From: Micromonospora sp. WMMD1120
GTDB lineage: Bacteria; Actinomycetota; Actinomycetes; Mycobacteriales; Micromonosporaceae
Reading direction: 5' to 3'
Assembly (NCBI RefSeq): GCF_029626235.1
Contig: NZ_JARUBO010000005.1
Location: 6,730,001 to 6,794,000, forward strand
Length of the DNA stretch: 64,000 nt
A program made the translations under genes and the position numbers. Position 1 is the first letter of the stretch. The number at the start of each line of letters is the position of its first letter. Of the stretch, positions 8,749 to 16,012 are shown piece by piece. A model generated the notes under the pieces. The model did no database searches. It saw only the letters and a list, made by a program, of their open reading frames with translations, and was not told the DNA's origin.

Positions 8749-10068
8749 TCAGTCGCGTACGAGCTCAGCGCCCGCGTCGCGCCAGGCGATGATCCCGCCG
8801 TCGAGCGACCGGACGTCGGGATGACCCATCCTGGTCAGCAGCGCGGCGTACCGGGCCGACTTCTCCCCCACCGGGCAGACCAGCAGCACCGGCTGACGAC
8901 GACCGAACGGCAGCCCGCCGTGCAGCAACTCGGCGAAGAGTTCGTCGACGATGTTGATCGAGCCGTCGATGTGCAGGGCCTGGTACGCGAACGGGCTACG
9001 CAGATCCACCATCAGCCCCCGGCGCTCGGCGATCCACCGCTGGGCTGCCGCGACATCCACTGTCGCCGCCTGTCGCACCTCCGCGTCGGTCACCGTGCGG
9101 ACGGAGTTGCGCCGCGGTGGCCGACCGAACAGCTCGGGACGCCGCTCCCGCAGATAGCTCATGTAGCTCTCGACCCGGTCGCAGACGATGAAGACCGCCG
9201 TACGACGGTCGGTGAGCTGGGCGTCGATGGCACGCAGGTGCCGTACGGCGCCCTGGTACGCGCCGCCGCCGGTCGGTCCGGCGAGCGTGCCGCACCGGCG
9301 CACGAGAGTCAGCAAGCCATCGATGGCGTCGTCAGCGGTGATCGTCTCCACCACGTCGTAGACGCCAGGGTCGAACAAGCCGACCTCGTGCACCTCGTCG
9401 ATGGTGCGGATTCCCGGTATGAAATCGGACTTGTGCGCCACCAGCCCGACGACCCGTACATCGGGGTTGTGCTGGCGCAGCGCGGCCGCCACCCCGGTGG
9501 AGGAGCCGGCGGTGCCGACGCAGGCGATGAAGTAGTCCGGTGCTCGGCCGTCGAGGTCCTTCACGATCTCCGGGCCGGTGCCGTTCAGGTGGGCGTCGAC
9601 GTTGAGTTCGTTGAAGTACTGGTCGGTGTGCAGGTAGCCGCCGCCCGACGCGGCCAACCGGTGGTACATCCTGGTCAGCGGGTCGTCGGTGTCGGTGGGG
9701 TCGAGGCATTCGGCCTGTCCGGGCAGTTCGTCGATCTCCGCTCCGAGCAGCAGGAGCAGGTCCTTGATCTCGGCGACCTTCATCCGGTTGGTGACGCTCC
9801 TGAAGGTGAGCCCGTGCATGCCGGCGATGACGGCGAGAGCCTTGGCAGTGTTGCCACTCGACAACTCCACGACGGTGTCGCCGCGTTCGACGGCCTGGGC
9901 GAGCAGCGGCCGGGCCATGTTCCAGGCAGCGCGGTCCTTCAGGGACCCGAACGGGTTGAGCAGCTCCATCTTGGCGTACAGGTCGATGTTGCGCAGACCG
10001 TGCACGGCGGCGTCGATCCGCACCAGCGGCGTGTTGCCGATGGCATCCGTCATGTTCTCGAATCTCAT
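8749..10068 (-). CDS. PLP-dependent cysteine synthase-like enzyme fused to a rhodanese domain
   Basis: Predicted 439-residue two-domain protein. Residues 1-320 are a fold-type II beta-synthase: Lys44 in GSLKDRAAWN is the PLP lysine, SSGNTAK binds the substrate carboxylate, and GTAGSSTGVAAAL binds the phosphate. A rhodanese domain follows from about residue 345, with the active-site Cys398 in LLVCPVGEK. Related enzymes condense O-phosphoserine or O-acetylserine with an amine or sulfur nucleophile (CysK, SbnA). The fused rhodanese suggests persulfide handling. The ATG at 10068 overlaps the decarboxylase stop (ATGA), which fixes the start against a longer reading, and GGAGG precedes it. Confidence 0.85.
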   Translation of the reverse strand: MRFENMTDAIGNTPLVRIDAAVHGLRNIDLYAKMELLNPFGSLKDRAAWNMARPLLAQAVERGDTVVELSSGNTAKALAVIAGMHGLTFRSVTNRMKVAEIKDLLLLLGAEIDELPGQAECLDPTDTDDPLTRMYHRLAASGGGYLHTDQYFNELNVDAHLNGTGPEIVKDLDGRAPDYFIACVGTAGSSTGVAAALRQHNPDVRVVGLVAHKSDFIPGIRTIDEVHEVGLFDPGVYDVVETITADDAIDGLLTLVRRCGTLAGPTGGGAYQGAVRHLRAIDAQLTDRRTAVFIVCDRVESYMSYLRERRPELFGRPPRRNSVRTVTDAEVRQAATVDVAAAQRWIAERRGLMVDLRSPFAYQALHIDGSINIVDELFAELLHGGLPFGRRQPVLLVCPVGEKSARYAALLTRMGHPDVRSLDGGIIAWRDAGAELVRD

Positions 10069-11513
10069 GGTGCCTCCACGCGATGGTGAACGGGCCAGTA
10101 CTGCTCGTCGAGGCACCATCGCCACGCGCCACCGTCGCGGTACAGCGCGACCTTGCGGCCGATCGGCTGGCGCAGCGCATGCGTGGCGCTGAAGTCCATG
10201 AGGTAGCCGGCGGTGTTGACGAAGGCCAGCAGATCGCCGAGGCGGGGTCGGGACGGCAGAAAGACCTTGCGCCGAGTGATGAGATCCGATTCGAGACAGA
10301 GGTTGCCGAACAGGTACACCTCCGCGGACCCCACACCGGCCGGGGTCGTACGGTGCACGACGACCGGGTCCATCAGGACCCCGTGCTCCTCGAGACTGAC
10401 GTCACGCGCGTTGCAGTCCAGTCGCACGATCGTGTCACCGTTGGGCTCGTCGCGAACCTCGAGAATGCGCGCCAGCACCACACCGCACTGATCAAGCAGG
10501 GCCCGCCCCGGCTCGACGTGCAGGTCGTACATGTTGTCCAGCAGCAGTGTCCCGAGTGGGCGACGCTGTTCGGGCGCGGCTGTTCGTAGCAGTCGATCGA
10601 GGTACGCGGGCCCGGAGATTGGCCGGTGAGCCGGGTAGAGGTTCAGAGCACCCCGAATGTGGCCCCCCTCGGCGCGCAACCCGTAACCGTGCCCGTTCCA
10701 GGTCAGCGGTGCCCGTCGGCCGAGCACCGCCTCGGTCAACGCGGACGTGTATTGCTCCCACTGCGCGCCGTCGGCGAGGTAGTCGACGCCGAACCCACCG
10801 CCGATGTCGACCGACCAGGGCCGTAGACCGCGCTGGCGACACTGCTCCAGCGCGGCGAGGCAACCTTCCAGCGCCGCGGCCTTCTCCGGCAGCCCCATGG
10901 TGTCGAGATGGAACGCCACGCCGACCAGGTCCAGGACGTCGGCATGTTTGTCGATCACGTCGACGACTTCGCTCGCCGCGTCGGCCGACACTCCGAAACG
11001 GCTGCGACGGCTGTTGAGCTGCACACCCGCCGAGGTGAAACCCGACAGGCGCGCCGTCACCCGCGCGCGCGGCAACGACCGATCGGTGACCAGTGCGGCG
11101 AGCGCCGCCAATTCGCTGACCGAATCAGCGCTGACAGTGACTCCGGCGCGGGCGCAGAGCCAGAGGAACTCCTCGTTCTTCGGCCCGGTCGCCACGATGC
11201 GCTGCGGCACGAGACCGGCCCCGAGCGCGTGCTGCAGCTCGGCGAGCGACGCCACGTCGATCCCCGCGTCGGTTGCGGCGAGTTCACGCACCAGGGCGCT
11301 GGAGCGATTGGCCTTGTGCGCGTAATAGATCTGACCGGAGAGGCGGTGGTCGGAAAAGACCGATCGGAATGCGGCAACGTTGTCCGTCAACTGCTGTGGC
11401 AGGATCACTCCGAGCGGAGATCCCAACGCATCGGTTAATTGTGCCAGTAACGCGGTTTTGTCGAGCGCCGACTGCAGTGTCGGACCGATTCGCGGAGACA
11501 GAAAAAGGGGCAA
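10065..11513 (-). CDS. Y4yA-like PLP-dependent decarboxylase (alanine racemase fold)
   Basis: Predicted 482-residue fold-type III PLP enzyme related to diaminopimelate and ornithine decarboxylases. The PLP lysine is Lys67 in YYAHKANR, the glycine loop is DIGGGFGVDYL, and NLCLESDLITRR resembles the C-terminal active-site Cys/Glu/Asp motif. The sequence best fits the poorly characterised Y4yA group (ATGPKNEEFL motif) rather than LysA itself; that placement is from memory and not tested. It is first in a tight three-gene set with a cysteine-synthase/rhodanese and a desulfurase-like enzyme, suggesting a short pathway that makes a modified amino acid or amine. Confidence 0.8.
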   Translation of the reverse strand: MPLFLSPRIGPTLQSALDKTALLAQLTDALGSPLGVILPQQLTDNVAAFRSVFSDHRLSGQIYYAHKANRSSALVRELAATDAGIDVASLAELQHALGAGLVPQRIVATGPKNEEFLWLCARAGVTVSADSVSELAALAALVTDRSLPRARVTARLSGFTSAGVQLNSRRSRFGVSADAASEVVDVIDKHADVLDLVGVAFHLDTMGLPEKAAALEGCLAALEQCRQRGLRPWSVDIGGGFGVDYLADGAQWEQYTSALTEAVLGRRAPLTWNGHGYGLRAEGGHIRGALNLYPAHRPISGPAYLDRLLRTAAPEQRRPLGTLLLDNMYDLHVEPGRALLDQCGVVLARILEVRDEPNGDTIVRLDCNARDVSLEEHGVLMDPVVVHRTTPAGVGSAEVYLFGNLCLESDLITRRKVFLPSRPRLGDLLAFVNTAGYLMDFSATHALRQPIGRKVALYRDGGAWRWCLDEQYWPVHHRVEAP

Positions 11514-11879
11514 TGCGACTCCTCAGGTGAGCCGTGGCGCCACGGACGCCGCCACCCCTCTCACCCAAAACCCTTCGTGACGACGGCCTGCTTCAACGTA
11601 ACCGATGTTCCGACGCCCGCCAAGAGGTGGCAGCCGAGCGATGGCACGCTTCGCCAGACATACACGAGTGCGCATATATGACAGTTGCCGTCAATGCATC
11701 CGTGGAATATCCAGCCGACCGAAGACGACGGGCCGACATCACCGTCCTTTCTGACCGGAGCACGCTCTACGCCCGGTGCGGGAGATACCCCGAATCCGCG
11801 GTTCAGCCTTTCGCGCGGGCTTCGCAGATTCCGAAGATCCGATCCGTGGACGCGGCACGGCGGAGGTCGGCGCTGGTGG
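11514..11879. other. Upstream region of the PLP-enzyme cluster, with an inverted repeat
   Basis: No coding sequence is convincing here. At 11679-11693 the sequence TGACAGTTGCCGTCA is an interrupted palindrome (TGAC/GTCA arms plus flanking AT-rich bases) about 165 bases upstream of the decarboxylase start. On the minus strand TTGACG in this element could serve as a -35 hexamer. It lacks the GAAAAC core of the Zur-like boxes, so the factor that binds is unknown. Confidence 0.35.
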
Positions 11880-11912
11880 GGCGCGGCGCCTACGGGGAGT
11901 AGGCGCCGCGCC
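11880..11912 (-). terminator. Strong hairpin terminator
   Basis: A perfect 14-bp stem, GGCGCGGCGCCTAC paired with GTAGGCGCCGCGCC, with a five-base loop. It lies 80 bases past the stop of the minus-strand surface-protein gene ending at 11993. No U-tract is evident, as is common for high-GC hosts. Confidence 0.75.
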
Positions 11913-11992
11913 GGTCGCACCCACCACAGCCCACCCGTCCCAGCGGAGCGGACACCGACAACGTGGTCGCGGATCAGGCGCGCTGGAAGGGG

Positions 11993-12646
11993 TCAGGAGA
12001 GAACTTCGAAGGTGAAGGTCCTGGCACCCGAGCTGACGGTGGCGCCGCTGGAGGCGAGCTTGCCGGTGACTTCGAAGGTGACCGCGTAGGTGCCGGCCGC
12101 GTCGAAGCCCCAGTTCGCGTGGGCATGGGTGTTGTAGTTGACATTGAGGCTGTCGGGTAGGCCGTTCCCGCTGTCGAAGAGCACAGTGGGGGCGCCTCCG
12201 GAGACGGTGTAGACACTGAAGCCGGCAGGGCCGGAGACGCTGGTGAGCTTGAAGGTGACCCGGTTGTTCTGGAAGGTGCCGCTGGGCACCTCGGTGGTGT
12301 TCCACCCGGCCCACAGGAGCCCGGCGGTGCTGGACTGCGGCAGGACCCACGCCTGGCCGCCGGTGCCGAGGAAGGACCAGGCCGAGGTGCCCGGCACGGT
12401 GATCTTGGCCGTGTTCGGCACCCGGAAGAGCACGTCGGCGGGGTTGCGTTCGACGCTCGTGGAGCCCGTGCCGTCCAGGACGTTGACGGTGAGCGCGCCG
12501 GCGGCGTAGTCGACGTCGATCACGTCGACATGACCGCTGGAGAGCACCAGCGGCGCCGCGGCGACGGGCGTGCCGGTTCCGACGAGCAGCGTGGCGGTCA
12601 CGATGAGACCGGCGATCAACCGGCGGCGGATACGCACGGCGCTCAC
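11993..12646 (-). CDS. Secreted choice-of-anchor-M domain protein
   Basis: Predicted 217-residue exported protein. A signal peptide of about 30 residues ends near TPVAAAP; the rest is one anchor-repeat domain (TIGR03769-like) opening LSSGHVDVIDVDY and closing with NTHAHANWGFDAAGTY. The paired His of the HAHANW motif could bind metal. No membrane anchor or sorting signal is seen, so it should be released or bound non-covalently. The GTG start overlaps the stop of the preceding homologue (GTGA). Proteins of this family occur beside anchored-repeat ABC transporters, as here; their biochemical role is not established. Confidence 0.85.
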   Translation of the reverse strand: MSAVRIRRRLIAGLIVTATLLVGTGTPVAAAPLVLSSGHVDVIDVDYAAGALTVNVLDGTGSTSVERNPADVLFRVPNTAKITVPGTSAWSFLGTGGQAWVLPQSSTAGLLWAGWNTTEVPSGTFQNNRVTFKLTSVSGPAGFSVYTVSGGAPTVLFDSGNGLPDSLNVNYNTHAHANWGFDAAGTYAVTFEVTGKLASSGATVSSGARTFTFEVLS

Positions 12647-13299
12647 GCCTTGACCGCGAAGCGCAGCGTGGTGGGGGCGGAGGTCACCTGCTGGCCGGTG
12701 GCGACCAGGGTGCCGGTGGCGCGCACGGTCACCTTGTAGTTGCCGGCCTGGTCGAACGCCCAGTTGGCGTGGGTGTGGTCACCGGCGGTCACCGTGATGT
12801 CGTCCGGGAGACCGTCACCGCTGTCAGCCAGGACGGTTGGCTGGCCGACAGCGTTCTCGGTGTAGATCGCGAGCTGGCCGGGACCGCTGATCGACTGCAC
12901 GGACAGCGTCAGCGCGTCGTTGGCGAAGACTCCGGCTTCGATCTCCTCGGCAGAGATGCCCGGCCAGATGAGGTTGGCGTTCTGGATCTGCGGCAGGACC
13001 CACACCTTTGACACGCCCGGGGTGCCCAGGAAGGCGAAGGCGGGGTCGGCAGGAACGGTGATCCTGGCCTGGCGCTTGACGACCAGCTTGACCTCGTCGG
13101 CGTCGTACTCGATGTCGTTGTCCTCGTCGTGGACGCCGACCTCCAGCGTGCCGGCCTCGTAGGCCACGTCGACGAGGTCGAGATGTCCGGTGTTGAACAC
13201 CACGGCAGACGTGGTGGCGGCCTGGGCGGGCAGGGCCGTGGCGACCAACGCCAGGCCCAGGACGCCCGAGGTCAGCAGATTACGCATGGTGTTACGCAC
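12643..13299 (-). CDS. Secreted choice-of-anchor-M domain protein behind a Zur-like box
   Basis: Predicted 218-residue exported protein, a diverged paralogue of its downstream neighbour. The signal peptide ends near LPAQAAT; the domain opens FNTGHLDLVDVAYEAG and ends GDHTHANWAFDQAGNY. An acidic stretch (DEDNDIEYDADE) near residue 60 is unusual among the homologues here. I chose the GTG at 13299 because GAGAGGAG lies 7 bases upstream; an internal ATG at 13287 is too far from it. A Zur-like box lies 43 bases upstream, so this two-gene unit is probably induced by zinc starvation. Confidence 0.85.
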   Translation of the reverse strand: MRNTMRNLLTSGVLGLALVATALPAQAATTSAVVFNTGHLDLVDVAYEAGTLEVGVHDEDNDIEYDADEVKLVVKRQARITVPADPAFAFLGTPGVSKVWVLPQIQNANLIWPGISAEEIEAGVFANDALTLSVQSISGPGQLAIYTENAVGQPTVLADSGDGLPDDITVTAGDHTHANWAFDQAGNYKVTVRATGTLVATGQQVTSAPTTLRFAVKA

Positions 13300-13341
13300 G
13301 AAGAGACTCCTCTCCGGCGACGGTCCCGAGTGGACCGCCAC

Positions 13342-13369
13342 TTAATGAAAACGATAGTCGTTTCAGTTA
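13342..13369 (-). promoter_or_regulatory. Zur-like operator before the two secreted anchor-M genes
   Basis: The most symmetrical box of the set: TGAAAACGATAGTCGTTTCA, with TGAAA/TTTCA and CGA/TCG arms. It lies 43-70 bases upstream of the GTG at 13299 and overlaps the last codons of the permease gene ending at 13363. That gives the secreted pair its own promoter inside a longer same-strand gene run. Confidence 0.82.
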
Positions 13370-14280
13370 GCGTGCGGTAGGGCTGGGAGAGGATTCGGAG
13401 AAGCGTCATCGCTGAGTTCAAGCCCGCCGGGGCGTCGCCACCGTCGGGTCAGGAGGCCGTGCCGCGGGGCGATCAGCCATGCGGCCAGGAAGACCACTGT
13501 GGCGATCAGCACGATGGTGCCGCCGACCGGTGTGTCGAAGCTCCAGGACAGGTACAGCCCGACGGTCGCCGAGATGCCGCCGATCAGCGGGGCGAGCAGC
13601 ATCATGACGCCGAGCCGGTCGGTGAGCAGGCGGGCTGCCGCCGCAGGAGTGATCAGCAGGGCCAGGACGAGAATGTTTCCGATGGTCTGCAGGGAGATCA
13701 CCACGGCCAGGGTGACCAGGACGTAGAGCACGATGTCGAGCCAGAAGACGGACAGCCCCATCGAGCGGGACATCTCCCGGTCCAGGCAGACCGCGACGAA
13801 TTCCTTGTGCAGGGCGAGCACCAGGCCGAGGATGACCAGGCCGGTGCCCCCGACGACGTACAGGTCCCGGTCCGGGATGCCGGTGATCGAGCCGAAGAGG
13901 AACTGCTGCAGCGATCCGGCGTAGCCGGGGGCCTGCGAGATGATCACAATGCCGAGCGCGAACGCGCCGACCAGGAAGACCCCGATGATCGAATCCTCCT
14001 TCACGCGCCGGTTCTGCGCGAAGATCGCGATCAGCAGGGCGGTGGCGACACCCGCGACGGCGCCACCGAGCACCAGGCTGCCCTGCAGGACGAAGGCGAC
14101 CGCGATACCCGGAAAGACCGCGTGCGCCACCGCGTCACCGATGAACGCCATGCCACGCAGAACGACGTAGCAGCCGATGACGCCGCAGACGATGCTCGAC
14201 ATGACCGCGATCGCCAGCGCCTTCGGCAGGAACGCGAGGTCGGGGTTGAGCAGGTCGGTGAGAAAATCGGTGATCGACAT
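13363..14280 (-). CDS. Anchored-repeat-type metal ABC transporter permease
   Basis: Predicted 305-residue ABC-3 family permease with eight or so membrane segments. The loop LRGMAFIGDAVAHAVFPGIAV is the family signature, and LLITPAAAARLL lies near residue 210. It matches the permease subunit of anchored-repeat ABC systems (TIGR03770 type), related to zinc and manganese permeases. The C-terminal 25 residues are charged and cytoplasmic. The start ATG shares one base with the ATPase stop (TGATG). It works with the ATPase and the chimeric binding protein encoded upstream in the same operon. Confidence 0.9.
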   Translation of the reverse strand: MSITDFLTDLLNPDLAFLPKALAIAVMSSIVCGVIGCYVVLRGMAFIGDAVAHAVFPGIAVAFVLQGSLVLGGAVAGVATALLIAIFAQNRRVKEDSIIGVFLVGAFALGIVIISQAPGYAGSLQQFLFGSITGIPDRDLYVVGGTGLVILGLVLALHKEFVAVCLDREMSRSMGLSVFWLDIVLYVLVTLAVVISLQTIGNILVLALLITPAAAARLLTDRLGVMMLLAPLIGGISATVGLYLSWSFDTPVGGTIVLIATVVFLAAWLIAPRHGLLTRRWRRPGGLELSDDASPNPLPALPHAN

Positions 14281-15023
14281 CAGGTTGCCCTCACGAGCTT
14301 CAGCAGTGCGGAGGTGGCGCTCACCCCGAAGGTCTTCGTCCACAGCTCGGCGTCCTGCAGGTCCGCCGGCTGCCCGTCGGCGATGATCCGACCGTTGAGC
14401 AGGACCAGACGGGTGCAGGAGTCCACCGCCGCGACGAGATCGTGCGTGGTCATCAGCACCGCACGGTCCTCTCTCGCCAGGCTGGTGAACAGGTCGCCCA
14501 GCAGTTCCTGCGTGGGCATGTCCAGTCCGGTGAACGGCTCGTCCAGCAGCAGGATGCGCGGCGCGAGCGCGAGGGCGCGGGCGACCAGGACGCGTTGCCG
14601 TTGCCCGCCGGACAACTCACCGACCGGCCGCTGCCGTAACCCGGTCAGCCGAACCCGGTCCAGCGCGTCGCCGACCGCCCGCCAGTCGGCGACGCCCGGT
14701 CGGCGCAGTAGGCCGATGCGGCCGGTCCGGCCGCTCATCACGGCCTGCTCGACCGAGATGGGAAAGTCCCAGGTGAACTCGTGGCGCTGCGGGACGTAAC
14801 CGATGTCGGACCGGCCGGGACGGGCGGGCTTGCCCTGCACCGTCACGGTGCCGCCGCGACTGCGGGTCAGTGCCAGGATGGCGCGGAGCAGAGTGGTCTT
14901 GCCGGCGCCGTTGGGCCCGAGCAACCCGACCAGTTCGCCCGGCTCCAGGTGCAGCCGGATGTCCCGCAGGACCGGTCGGCCGCCGAGGTCCACGTCCAAC
15001 CCGTCGATGTCCAGCGCTCTCAC
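14280..15023 (-). CDS. Anchored-repeat-type metal ABC transporter ATPase
   Basis: Predicted 247-residue ATPase. Walker A is GPNGAGKTT, the Q-loop reads YVPQRHEFTWDFP, the signature is LSGGQRQR, Walker B is ILLLDEPF, and the switch is TTHDL. It resembles the ATPase of the importer at 4807-5577 but is clearly a separate member (TIGR03771 type). The GTG start overlaps the stop of the membrane-anchored repeat protein (GTGA). It should energise the permease encoded directly downstream. Confidence 0.92.
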   Translation of the reverse strand: MRALDIDGLDVDLGGRPVLRDIRLHLEPGELVGLLGPNGAGKTTLLRAILALTRSRGGTVTVQGKPARPGRSDIGYVPQRHEFTWDFPISVEQAVMSGRTGRIGLLRRPGVADWRAVGDALDRVRLTGLRQRPVGELSGGQRQRVLVARALALAPRILLLDEPFTGLDMPTQELLGDLFTSLAREDRAVLMTTHDLVAAVDSCTRLVLLNGRIIADGQPADLQDAELWTKTFGVSATSALLKLVRAT

Positions 15024-16012
15024 CGCTGGCCCTCCGACGGTACGGCGGCGCGTTCCTGTTCGGCCCGGCGCCTCGCGCCGCGTCCCCGTAGCAGCAGGAG
15101 GACCAGTCCGACGGCGAGCAGGGCGGCCGCGCCTCCCAACGCGATGAGCAGCAGCGTCGTGGACGGGCCGGTCGGCTCGTCGTCCGCGGCCCGCTCCTCG
15201 CCGGTCGGTGCCCGCCCTGCTGCGCTGGGAAGGTCCGCAGTTGCGGCGAGAGCCTCGTCGGCGCTGGTGGTGTCGCCCACGGCGAAACGCAGCGTGCGGG
15301 TCGCCGACACCGTCTCACCGTCGACCAGGTCGGCCGACGCCTGAACCGCGACCAGGTAGATGCCCGGTGCGGTGAACACCCAGTTGGCGTGGGTATGGGT
15401 GTTGACCTCGGCCCAGAACGGCTGCGCCGTGGAATCGGCGGAGCGCCACAGCGGCTGGGGTGCGGCGAAGTTGCCCGACTGCAGGTACGTGGTGAGGGTG
15501 CCCGGTCCGCGTACGCCGAGCAGGGTCAGGGTGACGCCACGGTCGATGGTCTGCATCACCCGGGGGTCCTGGGTGTTCCAGCCGAGCCAGACCACGCTCT
15601 GGTTCTGGGTCTGCGGCACCACGTACACCCGCCTGCCGGCCTCGACGCCGAGGAAGGCGTACGCCGGGTCGTCCGGAACGGTCTGCAACGCCGCGTCGGA
15701 GACCCGGAGCAGGGTCTCGTCGGGGTTACGCCACACCGGTCGCGCCTGCGTGCCGTCGTGGATCAGCAGTGTCCACTGGTTGTGGACATAGCGGGGGCCC
15801 AGGTCGACGTGACCGGTGGCGAGCTCCGCCCGACCGGTGGCCAGGGGCTGGTCGGCGGCGATCGACTGGCCAAGACCCGGTGTCGGCTCCTCGGCCCGAG
15901 CCGGGGTCTGCGTCGTGGCCAGCACGATGACCATGGCCACGGCACACCGCAGGATCGCGGTGCTCGTACGAGGGCGTCGGCGCGCCCGTCCTGCCGTCAC
16001 TGGCTCCTCCAT
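15020..16012 (-). CDS. Membrane-anchored choice-of-anchor-M protein of the ABC locus
   Basis: Predicted 330-residue type I surface protein. A signal sequence (AILRCAVAMVIVLATTQTPARA) is followed by one anchor-M domain with TGHVDLGPRYVHNQWTLLIHDG and NTHTHANWVFTAPGIY, an acidic/Pro-rich linker (about residues 235-280), one membrane helix (LLLIALGGAAALLAVGLVLL) and a basic tail. There is no LPxTG motif, so it is held by the helix alone. ATG at 16012 shares a base with the binding-protein stop; a GTG one codon earlier is an equally possible start. It probably presents the repeat domain at the membrane next to the transporter. Confidence 0.86.
   Translation of the reverse strand: MEEPVTAGRARRRPRTSTAILRCAVAMVIVLATTQTPARAEEPTPGLGQSIAADQPLATGRAELATGHVDLGPRYVHNQWTLLIHDGTQARPVWRNPDETLLRVSDAALQTVPDDPAYAFLGVEAGRRVYVVPQTQNQSVVWLGWNTQDPRVMQTIDRGVTLTLLGVRGPGTLTTYLQSGNFAAPQPLWRSADSTAQPFWAEVNTHTHANWVFTAPGIYLVAVQASADLVDGETVSATRTLRFAVGDTTSADEALAATADLPSAAGRAPTGEERAADDEPTGPSTTLLLIALGGAAALLAVGLVLLLLRGRGARRRAEQERAAVPSEGQR

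Noticed and set aside
11679..11693. TGACAGTTGCCGTCA as a Zur box
   Set aside because: It lacks the GAAAAC-type centre of the other boxes and its half-sites are differently spaced; kept only as an unexplained inverted repeat.
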